Source: an uncultured Bacilli bacterium (lineage in GTDB: Bacteria; Bacillota_I; Bacilli_A; RF39; UBA660). Taken from it: a stretch of DNA of 50,830 nt. The DNA lies in assembly GCA_947629235.1 (NCBI GenBank), contig CANRCX010000010.1, positions 1 through 50,830 on the forward strand, given 5' to 3'. The position numbers were made by a program, and so were the translations under genes. Shown here piece by piece: positions 1 through 7,429 of the stretch. A model generated the notes under the pieces. It searched no databases and was not told the DNA's origin. It saw only the letters and a program-made list of their open reading frames with translations. How positions within the stretch are numbered: position 1 is the stretch's first letter; every line of letters begins with the position of its first letter.

Positions 1-11
1 TTTTACTAAAA

Positions 12-42
12 AACTAGAAAAAGTTATTAACATTTTCTAGTT
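12..42 (+). terminator. Rho-independent terminator of a gene left of the window
   Basis: A 10-bp perfect stem (12-21 with 33-42) encloses an 11-nt loop and is followed by a T-rich tract (43-60) on the plus strand. It probably ends a plus-strand gene lying outside the window and converges on the ABC operon terminator at 88-105. Confidence 0.6.
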
Positions 43-87
43 CTTTTATTTTCTTTTAATTTTTACGGAAACTTAAATTAAATAAAA

Positions 88-105
88 AATCTCATTTTTG
101 AGATT
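88..105 (-). terminator. Terminator of the ABC importer operon
   Basis: A 7-bp stem (AATCTCA / TGAGATT, 88-94 with 99-105) is followed, read on the minus strand, by a run of six T. It lies directly after the stop codon of the split permease gene, so it is the natural end of the binding protein-ATPase-permease operon, now displaced 40 kb from its promoter. Confidence 0.7.
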
Positions 106-107
106 CT

Positions 108-272
108 TTACTTTTTTGATATTAATAATATAATTTTATACATAATAAACGAAATAATTGTAAGTAAGAATATTCCACTCATTACTAGATTTAAATTAAA
201 TACTTGTGATCCATATAATATTAAATAACCAATTCCTGCTTTTGAAGTTAAAAATTCACCTGTAATAACCCC
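108..272 (-). pseudogene. ABC importer permease, C-terminal fragment (cut off by element 1)
   Basis: The minus strand encodes 54 residues (GVITGEFLTSKAGIGYLILY onwards, ending LLISKK) with no start codon of its own. GEFL.SKAGIGYLI..G is the conserved C-terminal segment of SsuC/ThiX-type (BPD_transp_1) permeases, followed by one transmembrane helix. The rest of the gene is at 40272-40882. Joining the two at the shared GG restores the reading frame through a family-like CLIG-VITGEF and gives a protein of about 257 residues, normal for this family. The separation is therefore due to insertion of element 1. The fragment has no promoter and should not be translated. Confidence 0.9.
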
Positions 273-296
273 GCTATTACCCGTGGTGAGAGAAAA
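273..296. repeat. Left terminal inverted repeat of element 1
   Basis: The 24 bp starting GCTATTACCCGTGGTGAG match the reverse complement of 40248-40271 (starting ACTATCACCGGTGGTGGG) at 20 of 24 positions. The repeat abuts the GG core and is the expected integrase half-site. Its inner part TGGTGAGAGAAAA is the best conserved segment. Confidence 0.85.
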
Positions 297-335
297 TTAC
301 AAAGGTTATAAGATTCCAAGAAAGGTGTAATAAAT

Positions 336-962
336 ATGGGAGCAAGAATGAGTTGTCCTTATTGTAATAGTAAGGATACAACAAGTGTTATTTATCTTTA
401 TAGATATAATGATAATAATACTTTTATTAAAAAAAATAATGATGAAGTAAAATATTCAGAAAGGAAAAGAAAACCTAAAAGATTAAACTATGATGGAACT
501 CTTATAACTGATCATAATTATAATAAGTATTGTAATAATTGTCATAAGTCATTTAATTCAATAGAAAATTTATATGCAGTAGATATTAGTAAAATAACAT
601 TGGTATTTATATTAAGCAAAGCAAGATATAAATATGAATTTATATTTGATGATAAACCAATATTTATATTTAAAAAGAATTATGAATTAATTAGTCAAGA
701 AATAATTACTAATAAAGATAAAATAAAAATACTAGATAGTATAACTAATTCTAAAATAAATTTTTGGAATAAAGAATATATCAACAAAGATTATGATAAT
801 TATAAATGGATATTAAAGTTAGAATATTATAATGGACTTTCAAAATGCTTTAATGGACACGATATGATTCCACTTAATTGGAATATATTTATAAATGGTT
901 TTAAGAATTTTATAAATAGATATGATAATGATAATTTATTAAAAAAAATTACTAATAAATAA
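336..962 (+). CDS. Zinc-ribbon-like hypothetical protein (208 aa)
   Basis: The function is not recognised. The N-terminus has CPYC (residues 7-10), and about 55 residues later a second CNNC pair within YNKYCNNCHKSF, so the two CxxC knuckles could form one zinc ribbon of the transposase/transcription-factor type. The remainder is rich in Lys, Asn and Tyr, with no membrane segment. The start ATG has an AAAGGTG ribosome site 6 nt upstream; a second in-frame ATG four codons on is also possible. It is the first gene inside the left end of element 1 and is transcribed away from that end, a typical position for element-specific accessory genes. Confidence 0.6.
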   Translation: MGARMSCPYCNSKDTTSVIYLYRYNDNNTFIKKNNDEVKYSERKRKPKRLNYDGTLITDHNYNKYCNNCHKSFNSIENLYAVDISKITLVFILSKARYKYEFIFDDKPIFIFKKNYELISQEIITNKDKIKILDSITNSKINFWNKEYINKDYDNYKWILKLEYYNGLSKCFNGHDMIPLNWNIFINGFKNFINRYDNDNLLKKITNK

Positions 963-1016
963 AAAAATATAGTATAATTTAATTATTGATTTATTAGTTC
1001 TATTATAACTTTAATA

Positions 1017-1080
1017 AATGACACCAATGACACCAAAATTTGGAAGTACCCCTCCCAAAAATTGCTGTCATTCTGTCATT
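1017..1080. repeat. Compound inverted/direct repeat (operator, oriT-like or structured RNA)
   Basis: Two tandem copies of AATGACA-type units (1017-1032) face two tandem TGTCATT units (1066-1080). The outer arms pair almost completely, AATGACACCAATGACA against the complement of TGTCATTCTGTCATT. The 33-nt centre contains a CCAAAATTTGG near-palindrome and a C-rich ACCCCTCCC. GACACC/GGTGTC also forms the outer arms of the oriT-candidate hairpin at 22689-22740, which hints at a shared DNA-binding factor. Confidence 0.45.
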
Positions 1081-1087
1081 AAGTCAT

Positions 1088-1125
1088 AAAAAATAGTATG
1101 AATTTTTAATAATCATACTATTTTT
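1088..1125. terminator. Bidirectional terminator between convergent genes
   Basis: A 13-bp stem (AAAAATAGTATGA with TCATACTATTTTT) has A-rich and T-rich flanks that serve both strands. It sits between the convergent genes 336-962 (+) and 1182-1508 (-). Confidence 0.7.
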
Positions 1126-1181
1126 AAATGATAAAGTAGGTTAGATAATTTATGGAATAGTTATATATGCTTTGTTATATT

Positions 1182-1508
1182 TTATTCAATTTTTTCTATT
1201 ATCAATGGATTTTCTTTAACAATTTTTAATGAATATTTTTTTTCTAAAATATTTTTAAGTTTTTTTACATTAATGCTTTCAAATTCTGGCATAGAAGTTG
1301 CAAAATCAACAGCATCACAATATTCGTTTTCTAATGTAAAATTTTCAAATAATGCACTATTGTTATATGCACTTGATAAACTTTTAGCAAATAATTCATA
1401 TACTAAATTATTGTTGCAATACTTTTCCATCTCTTCTACATATGGATCAATAAGTTTGTAAAAATCTTCATCTGATAGTTCACTTACACAACTTGCTGGT
1501 CTAATCAT
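1182..1508 (-). CDS. Hypothetical acidic protein (108 aa)
   Basis: No family is recognised. The start is well supported by AAAAGGAGG placed 6 nt before the ATG. The protein is soluble and predicted mostly helical, with two Cys in the first half and an acidic LSDEDFYKLIDPYVEEMEKY segment. It is the only minus-strand gene inside element 1 and lies back to back with the HTH gene at 1658, so it may be paired with that regulator (for example as a regulated partner). This pairing is inferred from position only. Confidence 0.55.
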   Translation of the reverse strand: MIRPASCVSELSDEDFYKLIDPYVEEMEKYCNNNLVYELFAKSLSSAYNNSALFENFTLENEYCDAVDFATSMPEFESINVKKLKNILEKKYSLKIVKENPLIIEKIE

Positions 1509-1657
1509 AATAACCTCCTTTTTTATATTTTTTAATTAACATATTTATTTGTATTATTTAATGCTATTTTTTATGTTTTAATAAATCTTTTGCACTGATA
1601 CTTATTGGAGTATTTTATTTAAAAATCGTATCATAATAAACATAAATGGTGATACGA

Positions 1658-1906
1658 ATGAAGATAAATAAAGTCTTTGGTAATAATTTAAAATATTATA
1701 GATTTATTAAACATTATACACAAGAGAAACTAGCAGAACTTACAGAAACTAGTGTAACTTACATAAGTCAATTAGAACTAGGACATCATACTCCATCATT
1801 TGATAAATTAGAATTATTATCAAAAGCACTAGATGTTGAACCTTATGAATTTTATGTAAATAATAATAATATACATAAATTACCAAAGAGAGTTGATATG
1901 AAATAA
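1658..1906 (+). CDS. XRE/Cro-type HTH regulator (82 aa)
   Basis: A single-domain DNA-binding protein. The helix-turn-helix is visible as YTQEKLAELTETSVTYISQL followed by E.GHHTPSFDKLELLSKAL, the classic HTH_3 fold, with almost nothing else. The ATG at 1658 is preferred over the upstream in-frame ATG at 1646 because GGTGAT (1648-1653) then sits at correct ribosome-site spacing. It is divergent from the 108-aa gene and followed by its own terminator. It most likely represses its own promoter or the divergent one, as in ICE/phage control regions. Confidence 0.8.
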   Translation: MKINKVFGNNLKYYRFIKHYTQEKLAELTETSVTYISQLELGHHTPSFDKLELLSKALDVEPYEFYVNNNNIHKLPKRVDMK

Positions 1907-1907
1907 G

Positions 1908-1940
1908 CAAATACAAATAATTCTTGTGTTTGTTTTTTTT
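1908..1940 (+). terminator. Rho-independent terminator
   Basis: A 9-bp stem (CAAATACAA 1908-1916 with TTGTGTTTG 1924-1932, one G-U pair) is followed by eight T. It ends the HTH gene at 1658-1906. Confidence 0.75.
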
Positions 1941-2040
1941 ATTATACACTTTTTTTAAAAAAAGTCTATAATTTGTTGCATACATTTAGCAAAAAATATA
2001 AATAATCTTTTTAAATGAGAAAATTGAATTGGTGATATAA

Positions 2041-2466
2041 ATGTATATTAGCAATTTAAAAAAGTTAAGAGAAGATGCAGATATGACACAAGAAGAGTTA
2101 GCACAGAAATTAAATGTAAAAAGAGCAAGATATGGGTTTTGGGAAAATGATAGAATAATGATTCCATTATTAAAAGCAGATTATTTATCAGTTCTTTATC
2201 AAGTAAAATTATCATATATTTTAGGAATTGATAAAAAGTTAGAGCATAAAAAGATTAAACCTATTGATTATGATAAATTATTAACAAATTTAAATAATTT
2301 AAAAAAAGTTAATAAGTATTCATATGAAACAATAGCAATCCATTTAAATTGTAATAAATCTACTTGTCAAAGATATTTTAAAGGAGCAGTTATAATTCCC
2401 ATTGATAGACTTATACAATTAAGTGAATTATTTAAAATTGATATTGATAAATTATGTGGAAAATAA
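2041..2466 (+). CDS. Tandem-HTH transcriptional regulator (141 aa)
   Basis: Residues 1-65 form an XRE-type HTH (MTQEELAQKLNVKRARYGFW, then END and further helices). Residues 75-141 contain a second, degenerate HTH of similar layout (YSYETIAIHLNCNKSTCQRY). GGTGAT lies about 5 nt upstream of the ATG. Two HTH units in one chain suggest binding of two half-sites by a monomer, or recognition of an asymmetric operator. It is the second regulator in the control zone at the left end of element 1. Its target is unknown; the cargo genes directly downstream are the natural candidates. Confidence 0.75.
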   Translation: MYISNLKKLREDADMTQEELAQKLNVKRARYGFWENDRIMIPLLKADYLSVLYQVKLSYILGIDKKLEHKKIKPIDYDKLLTNLNNLKKVNKYSYETIAIHLNCNKSTCQRYFKGAVIIPIDRLIQLSELFKIDIDKLCGK

Positions 2467-2533
2467 ATACTTTTTATTTGCAATTTGTGTTAGATTAAAA
2501 ATAAAATGAAAAAAGGAATTTCACAAATGATTG

Positions 2534-2559
2534 AACCTCGTTTTTGATAGAATGAGGTT
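2534..2559 (+). terminator. Weak terminator hairpin
   Basis: AACCTC (2534-2539) pairs with GAGGTT (2554-2559) and is followed by a short T run. It probably ends the 2041-2466 transcript. The rest of the 329-bp gap up to 2795 is AT-rich without an ORF and includes the hairpin at 2724-2756. Confidence 0.45.
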
Positions 2560-2723
2560 TTTGAATGAATAAAAATTAAATATGAAAATAAAAAAAATTT
2601 AAAGTATTTTTTTATTTTCAATTTAAAAATTGAGTTTTTTATTTTAATTGGACTTAAAAGTTGAGTAATTCTATTTCAAAGTGGTGGAATATAAAATTAC
2701 AAAATAGTAAATTATACTTATAC

Positions 2724-2756
2724 AAGTAATATTTTTGCATTTCAAATGTATTACTT
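2724..2756 (+). promoter_or_regulatory. Nested inverted repeat upstream of the cargo operon
   Basis: An outer pair AAGTAATA / TATTACTT (8 bp) encloses an inner near-palindrome CATTTCAAATG (2738-2748). It lies about 40 bp upstream of the 2796 start codon with no T-run, so an operator or 5' UTR structure is more likely than a terminator. The HTH proteins nearby are possible ligands (inference). Confidence 0.4.
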
Positions 2757-2795
2757 AGAGTATATTATGTCTACTAAAATTTATTGGAGGAATTT

Positions 2796-3236
2796 ATGAA
2801 AAAAAAGCAAACTATATTTATAATATTAGTAACATTTATATTACTTATATTTGTTTGTTTAATTATTAGTAATATTGTTACTGATAAAAACGAATTTAAA
2901 ATTACAACTAGAACTAATAAATATACTGAATCTAATGAGGATGTTAAAGGATTCCCTATATATATAAAATGTAATAAAAATGAAAAAGTTAAAATTATAA
3001 TTTCAAAAGGTAAAATAATTGATGACTCTAAAAATATATTAAAAATTAATGATACTGAATATATTTCTAGTTGTAATCAAGAAGTATATTGGTCTCCAAA
3101 AGATTCAAGTGAGATAGAAGTAAATGAAGAAATTATTATAGAAATAAATTTGCAAAATACTTCTGAATATAAAAATGCAATTAGACTTCAAAGAAATGAA
3201 CTTAATGAATATGTTTATATCAAAGAAAATAATTAG
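2796..3236 (+). CDS. Membrane-anchored extracytoplasmic protein (146 aa)
   Basis: The family is not recognised. The N-terminus is KKKQT followed by one hydrophobic helix (residues about 6-27), giving an uncleaved anchor or signal sequence without a lipobox Cys. The remaining 115 residues are strand-rich and contain three Cys-bearing segments (IKCNK, SSCNQ), fitting a small secreted beta domain. ATG 2796 is chosen over the upstream TTG because TTGGAGG lies 7 nt before it. It heads the ABC cargo region and has its own terminator. It could be a lipoprotein-like immunity or ligand-binding partner of the exporters, but nothing in the sequence proves it. Confidence 0.6.
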   Translation: MKKKQTIFIILVTFILLIFVCLIISNIVTDKNEFKITTRTNKYTESNEDVKGFPIYIKCNKNEKVKIIISKGKIIDDSKNILKINDTEYISSCNQEVYWSPKDSSEIEVNEEIIIEINLQNTSEYKNAIRLQRNELNEYVYIKENN

Positions 3237-3262
3237 AAATGATAAAATTAATTATCATTTCT
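3235..3262 (+). terminator. Rho-independent terminator
   Basis: An 11-bp perfect stem (AGAAATGATAA with TTATCATTTCT) with a 6-nt loop overlaps the stop codon of the 2796-3236 gene and is followed by TTTGTTAT. Confidence 0.65.
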
Positions 3263-3485
3263 TTGTTATAAAATCATTTTAGGTTGTTATTTCTTATTAA
3301 AGAAAAAGAATATCCTTTATTCTAAAAATTTATTTTCATTTTTTATTACAATATTATAATATTGTAAAGCATATTATATTATTTATTAATAAATATATTA
3401 TAAATGTGTCAAAATTCACATATGTTTTTTTCTTTTAAAATAATTTATAATTTGTTAAAATATATATGTAAACTATGGAGGAAAT

Positions 3486-4262
3486 ATGAATTTAGAAAAA
3501 ACAGGAAAATTTATAGCAAAGTTAAGAAAAGAGCAAAATATGACACAAGAAGAATTAGCAGAAAGAATAGGTGTTAATGCTAAGACTATTTCAAAATGGG
3601 AAACAGGTATAAATTTACCAGATTCAGTTTTGCTATTTAATTTAAGTAAAGAATTAAAAGTAAGTGTTCAAGATTTATTAAATGGTGAAAAAATAAAGAA
3701 AGAAAAATCTAAAAAATCTTTTATTGATATTATAAATTCATATGTTTTTAAAACAAAGAAAAAATTTGTTCTTTTAATTGTTTTAACTATATTTATGTTA
3801 ACATTTCTTTTTTCTATAATTTATACTTTTTCAAATTATAATAAAAATAGTATTTATAATATAAATTTTAGTGATAATTTATACCAAATAAATGGTTATT
3901 TTATATTTAGTCCACAAAAATTATTTGTTGTAATTCCTAATTTTAATTATATTGGTGATAATATTAATACTAGTGAAGAACCTATTATAAAAAGTTTTAG
4001 TGTAAGTCTAGAAAATAATAATGGAGAAGTATATTTTAATAATGAATTAGATTTAAATGAAAATATCCAATTTATATCTGAGGTATTAAGTGAATATAAA
4101 ATAGATTACAATGAAGAAAGAAGTATGACATTATTAAATAAAAATAATCTCAAAGATTTATATTTAGTAATTATATATAGAGACAAAAATGATAAATCTT
4201 TTAAATCAAAATTTAAAGTAAAAGTTGATGAAGAATTTACTAATAATAAACTTTTTTATTAG
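3486..4262 (+). CDS. Membrane-tethered XRE regulator with extracytoplasmic domain (258 aa)
   Basis: Residues 1-68 are a clear HTH_3 DNA-binding domain (MTQEELAERIGVNAKTISKW followed by ETGINLPD). A Lys-rich linker leads to one transmembrane helix at about 94-116 (KFVLLIVLTIFMLTFLFSII), and some 140 residues are then outside the membrane. This is the layout of a one-component membrane sensor: the outer domain detects a signal and the inner HTH acts on DNA. GGAGG lies 5 nt before the ATG. The gene immediately precedes an ATPase and membrane-subunit cluster, so it probably controls that exporter. The ligand is unknown. Confidence 0.75.
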   Translation: MNLEKTGKFIAKLRKEQNMTQEELAERIGVNAKTISKWETGINLPDSVLLFNLSKELKVSVQDLLNGEKIKKEKSKKSFIDIINSYVFKTKKKFVLLIVLTIFMLTFLFSIIYTFSNYNKNSIYNINFSDNLYQINGYFIFSPQKLFVVIPNFNYIGDNINTSEEPIIKSFSVSLENNNGEVYFNNELDLNENIQFISEVLSEYKIDYNEERSMTLLNKNNLKDLYLVIIYRDKNDKSFKSKFKVKVDEEFTNNKLFY

Positions 4263-4364
4263 TATCCATCTAAAAGTGGAATAATTTTCTTTAAAAGTGG
4301 TTTTTAATGAAAATATTTTTACTTATAATTATTTATATGAAAATAGAAAAAAGGAGTGATAAAT

Positions 4365-5255
4365 ATAAAAACAATTAAACAAAATTTATTATCTATTGTA
4401 GTTATAATAGCATTATTTATTTTTACTACATTTTTATGTTACTCATATAAAATTAACACTTATCACGAGAATTTTGAAAATAGACTTGGAGTAATGTATT
4501 GTAGTGTTATATTAAAATATGAAGATTTAGATTTGTGTAAAAGTCAAATAGAAAGAGAAAATGTTACAAAAGATACATTAACATTATTTCAAAATATTAT
4601 TCAAGATGAATCTTTACCATACTATTTATTTAATTTGTCTTTTATAATTATTATTGCAATTTCAATTTTTAATGTACATAAAGAATTTAGATCGTTGAAT
4701 ATAAAAAATAATTTAACTAGAATGGACTATAAAAAATATTTAAAGAAAGTATTTTTGAATAGTTATTCTCATTCATTAATAATTCCTTTATTAGTTTTAT
4801 ATGTATTTATTTGGGCTTATTCTATTTCTGGTAGTTTTGACTATATTGGTGTCACAAAAGGATTTTATTATTCTTTTCCAATAGAATTTTTAAAAATTCC
4901 ATTTCAATTTATTATTTGCTATATTTTAAATCTATTCTTTATTAATATTGTTTATATTAGTATTGGATTATTAGTAGTTAAAAATAATAAAAATTATATT
5001 GTTTCAGTTATAGAAAGTTGTATTATATTTTTAGCACTAGTAATGTTTATGTCTTATGTTTTACCATTTATGTTTGGTAACAAAATATATTTTTATATAG
5101 ATATATTTGATATGTTTAGTTACTTTGGAAGACCAAGTTTATCATTCTTTACAATATATTGCTTTATATTATCTATAATTTCTATATTATTAGTATATTT
5201 TAGTTATAGAAATCAAGAAAAAACTATATTAATTTTAGAAAAAAATAAATATTAG
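4365..5255 (+). CDS. ABC-2-like membrane protein, apparent ATA start (296 aa)
   Basis: An integral membrane protein with about six hydrophobic helices. The first follows a short basic N-terminus, and a large extracytoplasmic loop carries two Cys. Neighbours suggest it is a permease subunit of the ABC exporter encoded by the ATPase 11 bp downstream. The start is unusual: AAGGAG (4351-4356) is at normal distance from an ATA codon at 4365, while the alternative GTG at 4356 overlaps that ribosome site and so cannot use it. No in-frame ATG lies near. Family assignment rests on topology and context, not on a motif. Confidence 0.6.
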   Translation: MKTIKQNLLSIVVIIALFIFTTFLCYSYKINTYHENFENRLGVMYCSVILKYEDLDLCKSQIERENVTKDTLTLFQNIIQDESLPYYLFNLSFIIIIAISIFNVHKEFRSLNIKNNLTRMDYKKYLKKVFLNSYSHSLIIPLLVLYVFIWAYSISGSFDYIGVTKGFYYSFPIEFLKIPFQFIICYILNLFFINIVYISIGLLVVKNNKNYIVSVIESCIIFLALVMFMSYVLPFMFGNKIYFYIDIFDMFSYFGRPSLSFFTIYCFILSIISILLVYFSYRNQEKTILILEKNKY

Positions 5256-5265
5256 GAGGAAAAAT

Positions 5266-5910
5266 ATGAAAATTACTGTTAAAAATTTAAGTAAAAAATT
5301 TAAAAGAGAAAATGTTTTAGAAAATGTTAATGCTACATTTGAAAGTGGTAAAATATATGGTCTTGTAGGTAGAAATGGATCTGGAAAAAGTGTATTTTTA
5401 AAAATATTATGTGGATTTTATAAACCTACTGATGGTGAAGTCTTATTTGATGATGTTAATTATGCAGAAAAAAACGAATTCCCACCAAATTTAAGAGCAT
5501 TAATTGAAAATCCATCATTTTTACCAGATTTAACAGGTTTTGAAAATTTAGAATTGTTAGCAAAAATACAAAACAAAATAGATGAAAAACAAATATTAAA
5601 AACAATGAATGATTTAAATTTATTAGTTGAAAAGGATAAGCAATATTTTAAATATTCATTAGGAATGAAACAAAAACTTGGTATAGCACAAGTATTAATG
5701 GAAAATCCAGATATTATAATATTGGATGAGCCTTTTAATGGTGTTGAAGAAAAAAGTGTAGGAGTAATTAAGAAAATATTATTAGAACTAAAAAAAGAAA
5801 ATAAAATAATTATTTTATCAAGTCATATAAAAGAAGACATAAATGAACTTGCTGATGTTGTATATTTCTTTGATAATGGTGAAGTTAAGAGAAAAAATGA
5901 AAAAGAGTAA
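5266..5910 (+). CDS. ABC transporter ATP-binding protein (214 aa)
   Basis: A complete ABC ATPase that would power export by the membrane proteins on both sides. Walker A is GRNGSGKS (35-42), the signature is a variant YSLGMKQK (from 130), and Walker B is DIIILDEP (149-156) with a switch His in SSH. The LSLGM-type signature is usual for ABC-2/LanF-like ATPases. AGGAGG lies before the ATG, 10 bp after the upstream gene. The order membrane protein, ATPase, two membrane proteins, plus a nearby sensor, resembles lantibiotic-immunity or bacitracin-type modules. The substrate is unproven. Confidence 0.85.
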   Translation: MKITVKNLSKKFKRENVLENVNATFESGKIYGLVGRNGSGKSVFLKILCGFYKPTDGEVLFDDVNYAEKNEFPPNLRALIENPSFLPDLTGFENLELLAKIQNKIDEKQILKTMNDLNLLVEKDKQYFKYSLGMKQKLGIAQVLMENPDIIILDEPFNGVEEKSVGVIKKILLELKKENKIIILSSHIKEDINELADVVYFFDNGEVKRKNEKE

Positions 5911-6646
5911 AAGTGAAAAAATTTATTTGGCTAAAATATTCAATAGTAAAATAATTTTATTAACTATTTTTGTCGTTGTATTATCTTTAATAGCATTTTT
6001 TTCATCAAATGAAGACAATAGTTTTTGGATTAATTTAAATTCATTATTTGTATATCCTTGGTTTAATATTATTTATTTTTCAATATTAATTATTAATGCT
6101 TATATTATAAATAATATTTATGAGAATAATTATGAATATGTAATTAGATGTAAAAATAAATTAAATTTAAATAAAAAAATAGTATTAAACATTTTAAAAT
6201 TTAATATGTATTTTATATTAGTAAGTTTTATATTTATAATGTTTTTTATATTATTACAAAGCCACTTTAATATTTCAATAGAAAGATACTATTATTATAA
6301 TGTCTACATAAATATTTATGCATTATTTATGTTATTTAAATTCATAATTTTTTCATTGTTAATTCCAATTTTAGTAATTTCAATTAAAAAAATATTTTCT
6401 GAAAAAATAACTACATTATTTATTTTATTAATGCTTATTGATATACTTTTTTCTAAAAGTAAAGAATATGTTATTGCATCAATTTTAAAGATGCCTATTA
6501 CAATTGGAGGTTTTTTAAATTTTAATCAATATTCTTCTTTCTTTTTTGAAATCGTTAATACTTTCTTTTTTATATTAATATTAATTGCATTAGTAGTTGT
6601 ATTATTTATTTTATCTACTAAATATAATAAAGGTGATGAAAAATGA
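5897..6646 (+). CDS. ABC-2-like membrane subunit (249 aa)
   Basis: A polytopic membrane protein with about six helices after a basic, Lys-rich N-terminus (MKKSKSEKIYLAK). The ATG at 5897 overlaps the ATPase gene by 14 nt and fits a LanE/LanG-like start; the upstream in-frame ATG at 5843 would add residues read from inside the ATPase. Overlapping genes on both sides imply translational coupling and one complex. No conserved motif can be named. Confidence 0.65.
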   Translation: MKKSKSEKIYLAKIFNSKIILLTIFVVVLSLIAFFSSNEDNSFWINLNSLFVYPWFNIIYFSILIINAYIINNIYENNYEYVIRCKNKLNLNKKIVLNILKFNMYFILVSFIFIMFFILLQSHFNISIERYYYYNVYINIYALFMLFKFIIFSLLIPILVISIKKIFSEKITTLFILLMLIDILFSKSKEYVIASILKMPITIGGFLNFNQYSSFFFEIVNTFFFILILIALVVVLFILSTKYNKGDEK

Positions 6647-7287
6647 AATATAATTATTTAAGTTTATGTAATATTTTAAAAAGTAAATTGATTAAATATT
6701 TTTTGGTAATGGTATTTTCATTTATAGTTAATATATTTTTTCAATTAACAGGTTTAAATTTTATAACAAATGAAATCTTATATAATTCATTAGGAATAAG
6801 TGTACTATCAAAAGGATACATATTAGATTGTTTTTTTACTATAATTTTGTTATTATTTATTATATTATTGTTTTATTATAGTTATACTTTTGAATTGGAT
6901 AATTATACAGAAGAGTTTTTTTTAAGAGAAAAAATGATTAATTGGTATAAAAATAGAACTCTTTTATTATTCCTTTTATTAATAGTATTTAAGTCATTAA
7001 TATACATTTCTTTATGTATAATTTTAAAAATTAAAAATATTAGTTTTGTTATTCCTTTAACAATATTTATTAAAGATATATTGATATGTTTTATACTTCA
7101 ATTATTAATTTCATTAAATGTTATGAATAAAAATAAATTAAATGTTTTTATATGTATAGCATATGTTTGCTTCATTTTATTTTATGATTGGAAAAATTTG
7201 AATATTTTTGTATTTCTAATTATGAGTTTAATTCTGCTAATAATAAATTGTTATTGTATAAAAATTAAAAAATATATTTTAGAATAA
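6643..7287 (+). CDS. ABC-2-like membrane subunit (214 aa)
   Basis: A polytopic membrane protein with about five or six helices, rich in Phe, Ile and Leu. It overlaps the previous gene by 4 nt (ATGA) and is therefore translationally coupled. Similar size, topology and position to the 5897 product suggest that the two form the membrane part of one exporter with the 5266 ATPase. It is the last gene of the cluster; a hairpin follows at 7329-7361. Confidence 0.65.
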   Translation: MKYNYLSLCNILKSKLIKYFLVMVFSFIVNIFFQLTGLNFITNEILYNSLGISVLSKGYILDCFFTIILLLFIILLFYYSYTFELDNYTEEFFLREKMINWYKNRTLLLFLLLIVFKSLIYISLCIILKIKNISFVIPLTIFIKDILICFILQLLISLNVMNKNKLNVFICIAYVCFILFYDWKNLNIFVFLIMSLILLIINCYCIKIKKYILE

Positions 7288-7328
7288 AATTAAAGAATAT
7301 TTATATGGAATAAAAAATTTTGTAAACT

Positions 7329-7361
7329 GATTGTTGCTAAAAAATAATTTTTTTAACAATC
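7329..7361 (+). terminator. Hairpin between exporter clusters
   Basis: GATTGTT (7329-7335) pairs with AACAATC (7355-7361), and A-rich and T-rich inner arms extend the stem. No clean T run follows, so it may be a weak terminator or leader structure for the 7430 gene. Confidence 0.4.
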
Positions 7362-7429
7362 AAGCAACTAAAAATTGGTTTAAAAAAAAATAATGTAATT
7401 TATAATTAATTTTAGAAAGGAATAATTTT

